This document shows positions 1 to 11,134 of a stretch of DNA of 64,000 bases, one piece after another. The position numbers and the translations under genes were made by a program. The stretch lies in NCBI GenBank assembly GCA_003184365.1, contig NKYR01000044.1, forward strand, positions 124,001 to 188,000, read 5' to 3'. This DNA is from Evernia prunastri (Eukaryota > Ascomycota > Lecanoromycetes > Lecanorales > Parmeliaceae). The notes under the pieces were generated by a model that searched no databases, had not been told where the DNA came from, and saw only the letters and a list, made by a program, of their open reading frames with translations. How positions within the stretch are numbered: the first letter of the stretch is position 1; the number at the start of each line of letters is the position of its first letter.

Positions 1-357
1 AGCCAACAATCAACCCGGACCGGACATTACTGAATGCGCCATTCTGGCCAAACCGTCGTTTAAAGTCTTCCATTTCAAGGAAACCAGAAATTTGACCTGC
101 AATCACTCGTTGGCCCTACAATTTTTATGCCGAAGTTCCGCTCAAGGGCTCATACCAGTATCGTATCCGAAAATGAAGCCGCCCATAGACACCAAGATGC
201 CCATAGCAAAAGTACGCGGGCTCAAGAACTGGACAGGCGAATCATCGTACACTCCCGCCTCTTTGTCACGATCCGGGGATAGCTGAATGCCTGCATTTGC
301 ATTGCCCTCGGGCAACTCGGTGTTCTCGGTATGCTCGGAGCGCGAAAAGATCCCCAT
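1..357 (-). CDS. MFS hexose transporter, 5' part (cut by window edge)
   Basis: This is the N-terminal part of a sugar porter of the major facilitator superfamily, expected to carry hexoses across the plasma membrane. Exon 1 is 357..156 and opens with an acidic/polar cytosolic tail of about 50 residues, then enters the first membrane helix with GGFIFGYDTG, the hallmark of fungal hexose transporters. A 59-nt intron (155..97, gtatga...gcag) is followed by exon 2 from 96 downward, which restores the family sequence GQISGFLEMEDF and continues RRFGQ in frame. The start at 357 is the only ATG that leads into the tail. The rest of the gene, about 12 helices in total for the family, lies left of position 1. 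Substrate and affinity cannot be judged from this fragment. Confidence 0.78.
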
Positions 358-3300
358 GATGGGCTAGGTGATGTTGCTTTGATGGTCTGAGAGCGAGAAT
401 GCGACTGAGGATCTTCTTATGCGCATGGGTTTTCCCCCTCTCGTCATTCACTTTGATTGATGAGTGATGGGTGATGACGTTTGATGCTGAGGGGTTGGTG
501 GAACGTGATTTAAAAAAACCGCGAAATCCGTGCCGTCTCCCTGGGGAAATGACGTAAGATGGTTCGTATTCTAATTTCCTGCGGCACGGATGCCATCTGT
601 GATTCGTGTTAAGCGGAGAGGCATTCATCATTATCATCAGCACTAAAAGTAGGCTTGGACCAAACTGAAGCAACGTTCTGAAGACGACTTTTAAAAAGGT
701 GCTGTAGGTAGAAGGATGCCTGAAAAAACTCGTGACTTGCAAAGACTTGCGCTACTCGTACACTAGGTTTCTTGACCTCCAACACTGACGCTAAGCAACA
801 TCATGCGCTTGGGGAGAAATGTCTAAGCTTCTAGCTATAGGACCAGTGATTATTGCGTTACTCCGTATAGCCTTGTGTATATACGGAGTATATCTAGACA
901 TCCTTTCCATGATGTCAAAGATGGAGTGGCTTGCAGGACAAAAACTAATGCAGCCAATCGCAACCTTCTTTCCCGCGGCAACGGTAATCGAACAACTTGG
1001 TCCTTGCATGCGCCATCTCCTGAACTAAGGCATACGAAGCTGGGCGACATGCAGGTCAAGATCTCAGTGTACCTAAGTATTCCGTAGAAAATATTAAAAC
1101 ACCACAATTGAATTGTCTGCTCCCTTGCCCGAGAGCGAAGGCGTCTCCAACCTGAGGGTTCCTGGTTCCTGGCAAAGGCCTGCCAGGCTATTTCCAGGTC
1201 CAAATTCGGTGGATGGTGGCGTAGTTGCGATTTTGCTCCATCCACTGGTCAAGGGCAATGGCGTCTCGGAGGTTTTCTGGTCCGGCTTGCCCTCGTCCCT
1301 GCTCTCTCGCTCTGACCGGAAAGGCTCTCCGCTCTTAGTAATCACTGTGCATGCCTCTTGTAGCCCTTGCACGAAGTACCATAGTATAAGTACCGCCTGT
1401 CCGAATCCAGCGAGCATTGGTAAATTGAATGCAGAGCCACCCCAGGACACACCGAAAGTGTAGAATCATTTATACATAGGTACTACTACCAATCGCATCG
1501 TGAATAGCCCACAGGCAGAGCAGACACTATGACTCTCACCATTAATCCTGGCGTGTGATCTCGGGCCGTACTTCCTTATGCGCATGCCGGAATTCACGTA
1601 GTAACAGTAAGCACGTAGTGATGCTCGACTCTTGGCGACAGCGTTCAAATATTGAAAATATGCATGTGAGATGCTGACAGTGGAGATAGATATTTGCACT
1701 GCGCGTTCTCATCAAATCATGCTGACGGTCCAATGACCGGCAAAATTTTCGCGATACGCATATGCGGGAGAGTACATTCGGAACAGCGCTACAGCTGCAA
1801 GGGGAAAGCCGCATGGCCTGACAAAGTCTCACTTGTTTCAACCTCCCTCCAACGTACCGAAGACATCATCCGCGAGACCACGATGAACGATGATATTCGC
1901 AGAATGGCAAGACAGACAAGGGTATACATCCCCCGGCTCCACTGGTTTCCCTTGCGTACGATGCCAAAGTACTTCATCTCAGCCTATTCGGGGAGAGATT
2001 CCGAGTATGTGGTCATTGTCATGGCTGCTTTGCGAAGTCAATCAGGGGTAGGCTCTACGAGTGAATACTGCCGCCGAAGTTTGAAGAGAAAGTTTCCCTC
2101 AATTTGCCTACTGATCGCAGGTAGGTCGATCTCTCCCCCTCTCACAAGATGACCCTGAATCGGACCGTTGGCGAGTGTGAAGAGCGTACTGTCGTCGGCT
2201 GATTCGATTGGGCTGTGAAGTCGACTCGGCACTGGCTCTGTTTCTTCTCGTCCAGATCTGCCGGTGTACCTTCCAAGTAATTATAAACATGGTGTGGTTT
2301 CTGCTGAAGCAGCGTCTCGAGGTCATTGGTGGAGTGACGCCGGCGGAGGAGATGCCGTGATCAGGGTCGGGGTCAGGGTCTTGGCTAAGGAAGCAAGCAG
2401 ACTTCCCTTGAGCCTAAAAGATTGCTGACTCGCCTGATTTCCGGAAGCAGTAAAGTTAAGGTAGGAGCAGGGATGCGATTGCGCGCGATGACCAACCTCC
2501 CACTTTCCCACGCGTTGGCGTTCTTGGCGTTCACGCAAGTTGCCCGCATGCGTAGCCAACCTCATGCAACAATAATCATATGTAATGCAATGCAGTGTCC
2601 CTTCGCAAATGAATGGCGATGAATTGGCATGGGCAAGTGTTGTCAGCTCATTTTTGGGTGGGGCGCAACAACGGTTTTGTTCGGTCAGGCTGCCAGCTGA
2701 AGGTCGCTTGCGAGGAAGCCTAGAATGGCAAAGTGAGATGTGGATGGTCCAATTATGCTTCAAGATTGAGATGAAAGAGGGAATCGTGGTGAATGCAAGT
2801 TTGTTTTGGCCCCAATATTTGGCAGTTAGCGCGCCGCTTTTGACCTTGCTGGCTGAGGCCCGCTGAGCTGGCCGTGTTCGGTGTCCTTTGTTTTTCTCTC
2901 AGTGGCTGATCCTCAAGGCTGGGGGTGCTCCGAAACATAAGATGCGCGAAAACCCCACAGCTCCTCTTTCCCCTTTTCTCCACCCCCATATTAATCCTCC
3001 GAATATATAAAGATCCTGGCATTGCGTCCCCTGGGATTTGGGAAGCCATTCAGTGCCCTTTCCAAGTGCAAGAATCCCTCAGCCACTTCCGGACCCCGCA
3101 TCGACTGACAGGAAGGTGGTCCAATCGGTGACTGCGATTTTGTGCTTTTTTGTTTTTTGGAATTCGACCGAGGAAGGAGTTGCCTGATTGCATGGCTGCA
3201 TGATTGCTGCGAGGGACCGAAAGGTTGAAAAAAAGACGATTGACGAATTGGTGGCATCTTGGAATTATTTATGCGCGGGGATCTGCTTAAGCGGAACCCG

Positions 3301-3803
3301 GAAATCTTCGTATTAGGCGGTTGAAAAGTGAAAAAGTGAAAAGGGTATACGAAGATTGTGAATTGAGATTACCTAGGGTATTATTGTCGGCCGAGCTGCC
3401 CCTACACTTCCTGGCATCCTGGCATTGTGGAATTGGAATTGGAATTGGACTTGAAGAACAGAAGGGCCGTGCGGTCTCAGGTTTTGTATTGTTTGTGTCT
3501 GGCATCGCGGATCGTGGTGCTCGGCGCTAATAATATAAGAGTAAGACCTGGATCTCGCGTGGTGAGAACAAAAAGTTGAAAGGAAAAGGAACAAGAGGTT
3601 AAATATTTATTGTCAGATCGCCCTTTCCTTTCCAATCAACGCCACCACTCAAATCCTGCACAGATTGAACACATTCTCCTCAATCGCTCCACTACACCCT
3701 TCACCTTCTTCAGGCTGGTCCTGCCATTCTTACTTTCATCCTACTTGTATTTCTCTCATATATTCATGTCTCATTTCTCCCTTTTCCCTTCCATCTGGAC
3801 CTG
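358..3803. other. Intergenic, 3.4 kb, no supported gene
   Basis: No open frame here carries a recognisable family motif. The longest overlapping pair (1094-1463, both strands, about 117 codons) looks like mutual shadows. The part just left of the next gene is pyrimidine-rich (about 3620-3800), typical of a fungal promoter/leader. A short ggaatt repeat lies at 3430-3450. Confidence 0.5.
3620..3803 (+). promoter_or_regulatory. Pyrimidine-rich promoter/leader of the CBM48-like gene
   Basis: The plus strand is dominated by C and T from about 3620 up to the start codon at 3804, with a CAAT motif near 3636. Such CT tracts near transcription starts are common in filamentous ascomycetes. This is composition-based inference; no start site can be fixed. 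A short upstream ATG at 3766 opens 12 codons and ends at the TGA that overlaps the main ATG (3802-3804). Confidence 0.35.
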
Positions 3804-5736
3804 ATGGCCTCCACTACCCTCGTCACTTTCATGCTGTAAGCCCCCTCCCGCAACCCCTACCACTCCGTGATGCGGAAGCTCAACGATAGCACAGTCAAGC
3901 ACCGACAACCGTCTTCTCCGTCGAGATCTTGGGATCCTGGGACAATTTCTCCAAGCCATACCAGCTGAAGAGGGACCGCAAGACAGGGCCAGGGCAATGG
4001 CGAGGATGTCACACCTTCGAGAACATCACCTGCGATGGCGATACCTTGCACTCCTCCATGAGTCGTGAAGGAGGCCTGAAGATGGGAGGCACTTACTGGT
4101 ACTATGTAGGGTCCACCTTCAGTGCACGAACCTCACTACTTACGCTCCAGCTAACGCATTGTTTTAGTACGTCCTCGACGGTGATCTCGAGTACCACGAT
4201 CCGGCGGAACCTTCAACAACTCTATGTCCTCTCCTTCCCGGCCAGATGGTCAACGTGTTGGATGTCCCAGTGCAAGGGAAAGTGCTCTTTGGAGGAAGCC
4301 GTAATGTCTCGTCGAGCTCTCTCGACTCTACCGTCTTTACCCTGGATCCGAAGGACAAGTATCTCCCTCCAGGCGTTCGTCGCGCTACCAATACCTCAGC
4401 GGTTCATTCGCGCAAGGGTCTCCTGCCTGCGACGATCGGACCAATGGCTCGAACACCTCGCAATGGCACGACTGGGGCAGAAGTAGCGCCGCCAACCTCC
4501 AAAATCTCACCGGCTCTGCTTATTCCGGAACGGCGGCGTTCACTTCTCTCAGTCTTCCACCGCATGCGCCAAACGAGATCAGCAGGCTCAAACACAAAAT
4601 CAAGCCTAGTATGGCCAGGCAAGATCTTCTCTCGCGATGGGCACCCAACAAGGCAGGATGTGCCGGACCCTGTCCCAGAAATGCCCAAGCTGCCTTATCG
4701 CGCGCCTAGCCTGCCGCCTACGAGGATGAGAGACGGGTATGACATGCCAATTCAACGACCTTGGACAACGGCCAGTACGGATCGAGCGCCCACGGCTCTG
4801 ACGGTCAATTTCATAGGACCAAAGAATAATGTTCCTTCTTCAGAGCAGCTGCCATCTAGCGATTACAGCCGGTCGGCACTTTCGAACGAGATGGAGCAAG
4901 AGTCCAAGGATGTGCACGCAATGTCGTCAGTTCGAGATTCCGAGGCTCCATTCTTATCAACCTATTATACCCCGCTTGAGCAGCTCAAAGACACTCTTTC
5001 ATACTTCGTGCCGACTCTGGCTCATGAAAAGGATGACATGGCGCTGAGCCATCATCTCGGCGGACTCAATCTTGTGCTAGAGGTGGCGGAGACCTTCACA
5101 AGCCCCGCCAAAACGCCACCTGAAGACCAAACGCCTTTCCAAAACGCCTTCTTGTCGACAGAGCCGCTTGGATCGCTTGAGCCTGACCCTCACTCTGCGA
5201 AATATGACTATGCCGAATCTTTAGCGTCCTATGCCACCAGCGCCAACTTCTCGCCCTGCCTCGCGTCCAATACGACCCACTCCGGACCCATATCCCCTTA
5301 CCATCTCTCACAACCCGAAACCCCTGTCATGAGCGAGGTTGGGGATGACTTCCTACCGCCGCTACGCGATTCGGAATCCTTGACTCAAATGGACAGGCGT
5401 ACCAGCAACGATCTTGACCTCCTGTTGGCCAGACCTTGTTCCAGAGCGGCGCTGCCACAATCCTCGCAGCCACGAGGAGGCGTTACGCAACACCCCCATA
5501 CCACATTGGATAGCTTTCAAAGCTACAGTCTTCCCGATCGCGACCACGCCTCCATACTCACCATCCGGAGGCCTCCCAGCATTACATTCAAGAGGACCGA
5601 CGGCGCTTCGGCCTTTGCTCCGCCAGGCAACAAGCAGGATCTTGTCCGCTCCTGGAACGACGGGTCCGAACACCGCATGACCGCTCTCGGCGCACTCGTC
5701 GACGACCTGGGCTATCTCGGCGGCGTGATCATCTAA
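3804..5736 (+). CDS. E-set/CBM48-like domain protein, large disordered tail
   Basis: Predicted 603-residue protein from three exons: 3804..3835, 3895..4105 and 4168..5736 (introns 59 and 62 nt, acceptors cacag and tttag). Residues about 5-110 form an immunoglobulin-like early-set fold of the AMPK glycogen-binding (CBM48) type: VFSVEILGSWDNF, then WRGCHTFENI, TYWYYYVLDGD and a closing EYHDPAEPSTT. This pattern recurs in fungal proteins of unknown role and suggests carbohydrate or partner binding. The remaining ~490 residues are Ser/Pro/Thr-rich with no catalytic motif and look disordered. The first exon is only 32 nt. It was chosen because its phase (10 codons + 2 nt) joins exon 2 through an in-frame leucine, while the nearer AG at 3889 breaks the frame. 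No enzyme activity is implied. Confidence 0.72.
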
Positions 5737-6324
5737 ACAAACGCTCCTTTTTTCTTTTAGCTTTCATTCACCGCAAATTATATTTCGTCCATTGCTATAT
5801 ACGACGCCTCCGGAGGCGACCTAATTCAATCGCAAGGGATTTCTTTTGGGGGGCGTTCTGGGGACTGGCGCGGCGTACGAGTTACTCCCCTATACCCCCA
5901 ACTGTCGGACGCTATATACTGTCGCTTTTTTTCCCGCGCTGTTACGAGATACATATGGTATGAGGCTAGATATGAGAGGGATATGGCATTCAGCGGCGAA
6001 GTGTATGGATGCCTATTTTTTCATGAGGTAGACCTTTTTACGTACAGACTGCCAATTAATGGAATCGCTTATGTTGTGTTACTTGTGGTGATATTGAAAG
6101 AACGCGAACCCAGTGAGTTTCAGCGTGCATCTGTTGACGTAAGGTAGCAGCTTCTCCCGGCGGTTTTGCTTAGGTTTTTGATTATTGTGCGTTTATGGCG
6201 ATGTAGGTTGGTGTGTAAGCAGTTGGTTTCAATCGGTATGTAAAGCAGTAAATCTCAAACAAAAAGTTTGGAAGGGATGCGGTAGGAGGGAGTGTTTGCT
6301 TGTGTCTGGTGATTCGGTGGGTGG

Positions 6325-6356
6325 ATTGTAGGATGTAGGATGTAGGATGTAGGATG
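6325..6356. repeat. Heptamer microsatellite (gtaggat)n
   Basis: About four perfect copies of a 7-nt unit are read directly from the sequence, between two genes. Confidence 0.9.
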
Positions 6357-6419
6357 GTAGCTGAGGTGGGATTGAGATTGCGTTTCTTGTCGTTGGGTGG
6401 GTTTGGTTGATTTGACTTG

Positions 6420-6600
6420 ACTTGATTGACTTGGGGTGAGATGAGGTAAGGTGAGGTCTTGGGATGGCATGCGGTGAGGTAAGGTAAGACAGGCAGGTGA
6501 GGTAAGATGAGGTAAGGCAGGCAGGTAAGGTAAAGTAAGGTAAGGTAGGCAGGTAGGCAGGTAGGCAGGTAGGCAGGTAGGCAGGTAGACAGGGAGGCAG
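6420..6600. repeat. AGGT-rich minisatellite ending in (ggtaggca)n
   Basis: A ~180-nt stretch built from variants of aggtaag/aggtgag/ggcaggt. Its right end (about 6544-6590) is a clean 8-nt repeat of ggtaggca with five to six copies. Units become more regular to the right, suggesting recent expansion at that end. Confidence 0.9.
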
Positions 6601-7194
6601 ACTAGCCGAGCAGCATACAATACATATATAGCATGCGGGAAGCGGGAAATTGGGAAGGCATAGCCGTAGTGGGTATCTCGTTGCGTACTTGTGTGGTGTG
6701 ATGTGGTCTGGTATAGCATGATATGATATGATATCATTTGATATGACGACCGATAACCGCATGCATGCATGCACGAGAGGGTATGATCAAAGCCAATTAA
6801 TACACACAATTCCCCGCTTTAGACTCCGTCCAACTAATCTATCCATCCAGTCCCGACACTGGCAATCCCGTCCAACCGTCCGAAACGGCCTGTAAAACAA
6901 AGCGAGCCGGGTATAGGGGGGGTATCAAAGCCGATCCGATCCGATCCGAATTTCTATGCTGTATGTGTATGTGTCTGTGTATGTATGCCGCCCGTGCGCC
7001 GTGCCAAATGCGAGGAAAGTATTATTTGTGGTGAGGGGTGGGGAAGGTGGGATTGGGTGTTGATGTTGGAGGGATGCGCGTGAGAGATGTGGGGGGTTGT
7101 GGTGAGGTGAGGTGAGGCGGGTTGGTGGGGTTGAGAGGGTGGTCGGGGGGTGTTAGGGGAGCATTGGATGGTGAGCTGGTAGGTGTGTCGACCG

Positions 7195-7215
7195 GGAGAG
7201 GGGGGGGGGGAAGGT
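7195..7215 (+). repeat. Long G-run
   Basis: A run of about ten G follows gggaga and is itself followed by more GGG groups, within a G-rich plus strand (about 7020-7225). The transcript of the neighbouring minus-strand gene would be C-rich here. G-quadruplex formation on the plus strand is possible but not shown. Confidence 0.7.
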
Positions 7216-7434
7216 GCGGGGTCTTCCTGGGACTTCAAGAGAGAAGCGTAGAGGGTTCAGAGCGTTTGCGGACTCTGTTCGTTGGCGAGTGCTGGTCGCT
7301 AGTTTGGAGGTGTCGACCGAATGGCTGTATGACAGACGCCGCCCAGGGTGGGAGGGAAGGGCGATCCTTAAGCAACGAATCTGCCGCGAGCTGCGCGGGA
7401 CGGTGGTGGATGAAGCTGGTGCGATCCTGGTGCG

Positions 7435-8370
7435 TCAGAAGGTGCTCCAGTTCCATTCCCTCGTCAAGCTCGCGGCGACACTGCCCCTCTTGTCATCCGC
7501 ACTCTTGCCCTTACCCACCGCTTTCGCAGGGGTGCTGGGCGCCAGACTTTCGCCCCTCGCGGCCGCTTCGACCCTGTCTTCTTTCCACTTCCCGTACATT
7601 CCCCAGCAATGTCCACATCCCCTGTAGAGCCCTCCTTTCGGATGATAGTTGCCATCTTGGTCAAGGGGTATCTGCCACGCGGAGTGCTTCCCGCAAAATA
7701 TGTTACCACAGTGCCTGCAATGATGCCGTCGCTCGAAAAGCCCGAAAGATTTCTGGCAGACAGGCGCGTCGCAGATTTTCGCATGGGCGTCTAGTTTCCA
7801 ATGGCCGCGCGTGGGTGGACCTGTGACTTCAGGCAGGTCGGCTGTCGGGACGGCTTGCTCCGACGTTTGCGATTGGCTATCTTCAGAGACTTTGCTGAGT
7901 GCAACCTGTTTCCGACTGTCAGTGGTGCTGCGTCGGCTCACCGGCCGCCCGGTTCCTGCGCCGTCGAGGCTGTCGGTACTGCCGTGGACGGAGCGCGGGG
8001 GTGTGAGGGGGGAAGGGCGTGGAGGGCGTTCGGTTGGGCGGAGTGCGGCAGGCACGTACATTGGGGTCTTTGGAGGGCGCAATTGGCGAGTTGCGAGGGG
8101 TGGGAACTGAGAGGCAGCGTGAGGGGAGGAGGGCGACATGTTGAGGGGGGTGTTTGGATCCATTGGTAGGTGTGGTGGAGGGTAGCCGAGAGTTGACTGT
8201 GATGACGGTAGAGGTGGTAATTGTTGAGGGATCTGTGATGGGTATTGCGGTTGCGATGGCTGTGGATATTGCTGTAGGTACTGCTGGTATCCTTGAGAGT
8301 TTGGCGGGGTGGTGGTGAATTGATCGGCCGGTCGAGGGGCGGGGAAGCTGGTGGGTAGGGTCGTTGCCAT
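7435..8370 (-). CDS. FYVE zinc-finger protein
   Basis: Single-exon gene for 311 residues, start at 8370 and TGA at 7435-7437. The N-terminal ~185 residues are rich in Gln, Pro, Tyr and Ser and look disordered. Residues about 189-262 form a FYVE-type zinc finger: a W-x-x-D entry, two Cys-x4-Cys-like pairs, and the basic RRHHCRHCG signature that binds phosphatidylinositol 3-phosphate on endosomes. One expected ligand position reads CGKHS rather than CxxCS, and a later GCGHC supplies the last pair. The chain ends in REWNWSTF. The frame is open to 8604, but the upstream ATG codes for unlikely sequence, and the start at 8370 follows a normal leader. Likely role is endosomal or vacuolar trafficking; the partner is unknown. 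Confidence 0.8.
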   Translation of the reverse strand: MATTLPTSFPAPRPADQFTTTPPNSQGYQQYLQQYPQPSQPQYPSQIPQQLPPLPSSQSTLGYPPPHLPMDPNTPLNMSPSSPHAASQFPPLATRQLRPPKTPMYVPAALRPTERPPRPSPLTPPRSVHGSTDSLDGAGTGRPVSRRSTTDSRKQVALSKVSEDSQSQTSEQAVPTADLPEVTGPPTRGHWKLDAHAKICDAPVCQKSFGLFERRHHCRHCGNIFCGKHSAWQIPLDQDGNYHPKGGLYRGCGHCWGMYGKWKEDRVEAAARGESLAPSTPAKAVGKGKSADDKRGSVAASLTREWNWSTF

Positions 8371-10201
8371 TGCGGGCAAAGACGCGAGATATAAAAGGGG
8401 ACAGGAGGAGAGGATGGAAGTAGAGGCAACTTTGGGCAAAAGGATGGTATTATGTAGAGGGGAATTATGATACTTGTTGGTAATGATGGTGTGCCCGGAG
8501 ATAAAAGGTGCATATAGATGACCCAGGGGGGGTTGTAAAAGTAAATGAGATATGTGAGCTGCGGGTCTATGAGAGGCCCATTGCTTCCTTGCACGCAAGG
8601 GCAATCTGACAGGAAAGATAGGCGTAAGAGCGGTGACTGCCTTTGCTATGATCCTCTCTGATAGGAAAATAATAATATATGTGGGTCAGAGGGTCAGAGA
8701 AGTGTGAAGATTGTTGATTTTCGTTTTTCGCTGCAATCAACACGGAGATCCTTTGTCCCCCTCCCCACCAATTAGGATGTGACTGACTGTGGAAGGACAG
8801 ATAGGGTCAACGATACCCACCGTGTCAGAATACTACCAGAAGGACGAGAGATGTTATTGAAGAAAGAAGAAAGGAAAGAAGAATTAAAGGGACCAACATC
8901 TATATACAAAAAAAAAGCAAAAGGCTCAAGAGATGGGGAAGAAGAAAAGGTTAAGGGAAGCCGTTAAAAGTTGGTTTCTCTTTTCCTCTTTTCCAGGCTA
9001 GCCTACTCTCCGTAGGGAGGAAGAAGCCTTGGGCCTTTAGCCACGGCGCCACGGGTCCCTTAATTTAGCCTGAAGCGAGCACCTCTCTGGGGCAAGCGCA
9101 GTGATGAGAAAAGGCTACTAAGGAAGGAATGCAAGATAATGACTGGACTGACTGGACTCCTTGAACGCTCTGATGCCTGTGATGCTCCTCGATTTGATTG
9201 ATTTGAAGGAAAAGGGAGAATTGTTGGAAGAATCGACGAAGGAAGATCGGGCCAAAGTGTCGCATGGCTACAGCAGGGATCTCATTAAACAATCTGTTCA
9301 AGGTGCAGAGCCGACTGGTTAGTTTAAGTGGTTTAGTGGTTGTATGCATGCGAATAACCTCTCAGAACCAAACCCTCGATGGCCACGACATGGTTATTTT
9401 TATGCGACTTCTACTCGGAATCAGACCCCTGTTGATGGGAGACCATCCTGAGATACATACACTTTGGCTACCCTACGAGTACTTTTCTCCTCAGACATCA
9501 AGCGGTGTTTCTATGCAGTTCTTCAGGCTTTTAAGTATGGCAAGTGATAACAAGTACCTAGGTACTATTCTTACCTATTATTTGTAGATACGTTGATTGG
9601 TCAATTGAACTGTCAGGGTGTCGATGCAGGGACTTTCTGGAAGGTTTTTGGGGTGGGTGGCTTGTCGCATAGATAAGCCATCCTTGCCTACTTTACCCCG
9701 AGAGAGGTTTCCCCCCGGGCCCCCTCCCCAAAAATCAAATTCATAGTCAATACAAACGGTTCTCGATCCAAGCTTCCAACCTAGAGGCTAACACACGGTC
9801 CCTTCGGAGTTCGGATCGAAGCCCGGTAGCTCTATCAACTATTACCTCTAAGCTCTGATAGAGTAATACCTGGTAAGTCCAAAGACTTAAAATCCTGACT
9901 GCGTCATTTCTCGCGCTAACTTATATCATACTTATTCTCACCGCTGCCTCATGCTCACTGCTCTCAGCGATTATCACCACCTAAAGGACCTAGACCTTCT
10001 GCTGCATATAGACAAGTGAGTGGATGGGCTAATCTGTGGGAGATGAAAATTGACTAGGCTATATTTACATGAAGCAAAGCCTAAACTTCCGCAGCGCCCC
10101 CCATACAAGCATTACTGTGCTACAATCCCGCATACCAACGTCCAAGCTTTCGCCAAAAAGCTTCGCGATCCCCGCGACCCTTTTCCTCGATAACGACCAT
10201 C
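8371..10201. other. Intergenic, 1.8 kb, divergent promoter region
   Basis: Separates the divergent FYVE and GST genes, so both promoters should lie here. An A/G-rich stretch sits at 8840-8960. Two short segments (9004-9065 and 9768-9900) have tRNA-like words but do not fold as tRNAs. No gene is supported. Confidence 0.5.
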
Positions 10202-11134
10202 ATGCCCAATCATCCGCCAACCGATGGCTCCTGGCGCCACAAGCTTGGGACCCCTTCCTTCCCTGTCGAGCCGGACCGCTACCACCTCTACGTCGGCCTC
10301 TTCTGCCCCTTTGCGCACAGAGTCATCATACTGCGGGAATTAAAGGGCCTGTACAACTTCTTGCCCATGAGCGTTGTGAAGCCATACCCCAAAGACAATG
10401 GAGGCTGGCGCTTCCCGGCTACGGATGGAGAATACCCCGGCAGCACCGTCGACCATCTCTTCCATTCCAAATTCTTGCACGAGGTCTACCTGAGGTCGGA
10501 CGCAAACTACGAGGGGAAATACTCCGTGCCGGTGCTGTGGGATAAGAAGACCGCTCAGATCGTGAACAATGAGAGTGAGGATATAATGCGCATGCTGAAC
10601 CACGCGTTCGACGCCTACCTGCCCGAGGGCGACGAGAGAAGAAAGCTCGACACCTACCCCCTCCAGTTGCGGGGGCGAATTGACGAAGTGAACAGTTGGA
10701 TGATGCCCGACCTCAACACCGGCGTCTACAAAGCCGGCTTCGCAGACACGCAAGAAGACTACGAGAAGAACTGCCGCGTCGTCTTCGAGACGCTGGATCG
10801 GCTGGAGGGAATGGCGGCGGGGTCGCCCACGTCCTACATACTCGGCACGCCTCAGCCGACCGAGATCGACGTCAAGCTCTACACGACGCTGGTGCGGTTC
10901 GATACGATATACCAACAGCATTTCAAGCTCATGGTCAGGAGTATACGGCATGGGTACCCGGGTCTGAACAGGTGGCTGAAGAATATGTACTGGAACGTTC
11001 CTGGGGTCAAGGATACGACCGATTTTAAACACATCAAGGAAAATTACAGTAAGAGTCATGGGGACATAAATCCAAAAGCTATCACGCCGCTGGGGCCAGA
11101 GCCGGAGGTGGAGCCTTGGACAGAAGAGGGGTAG
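10202..11134 (+). CDS. Glutathionyl-hydroquinone reductase-like GST (Xi/omega-like, Ecm4 type)
   Basis: Intronless gene for 310 residues. The N-terminal thioredoxin fold carries CPFAHR with the catalytic cysteine at residue 35, matching the CPWAHR site of S-glutathionyl-(chloro)hydroquinone reductases. Further family marks are the SVPVLWDKK cis-proline region, the NNESEDIMR glutathione-binding turn (ESxxI/M), the all-helical C-terminal half with LNTGVYKAGFA, DVKLYTTLVRFD, and the terminal YWNVPGVKDTTDFKHIK...YTKSH-like segment (here NYSKSH). These enzymes remove glutathione from glutathionylated quinones in the cytosol. The start at 10202 gives a short leader before the GST fold; homologues are often slightly longer at the N-terminus, so a little truncation or an unseen upstream exon is possible. 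Confidence 0.9.
   Translation: MPNHPPTDGSWRHKLGTPSFPVEPDRYHLYVGLFCPFAHRVIILRELKGLYNFLPMSVVKPYPKDNGGWRFPATDGEYPGSTVDHLFHSKFLHEVYLRSDANYEGKYSVPVLWDKKTAQIVNNESEDIMRMLNHAFDAYLPEGDERRKLDTYPLQLRGRIDEVNSWMMPDLNTGVYKAGFADTQEDYEKNCRVVFETLDRLEGMAAGSPTSYILGTPQPTEIDVKLYTTLVRFDTIYQQHFKLMVRSIRHGYPGLNRWLKNMYWNVPGVKDTTDFKHIKENYSKSHGDINPKAITPLGPEPEVEPWTEEG

Larger units (their letters stand above)
5737..7434. other. Intergenic, repeat-rich, 1.7 kb
   Basis: Lies between the 3' ends of two convergent genes. It contains several simple repeats, listed separately, and a G-rich plus strand from about 7020 to 7225. The long minus-strand frames here (6229-6809) are Pro/Leu/Tyr/Thr runs produced by the repeats and are not called as genes. 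Confidence 0.6.

Noticed and set aside
6229..6809. Two minus-strand frames of about 180 codons
   Set aside because: They translate the AGGT minisatellite and other simple repeats into Leu/Pro/Tyr/Thr runs.
9004..9065. A-box-like sequence on the minus strand (ggcgccgtggctaaagg) resembling a tRNA-derived SINE head
   Set aside because: No B box at the expected distance and no A-rich tail or target duplication.
9768..9900. tRNA-like words (ttcggatcgaagccc, gctctatcaac) suggesting a tRNA gene
   Set aside because: No acceptor stem, D-arm and T-arm can be formed together on either strand, and T-stem pairing fails.
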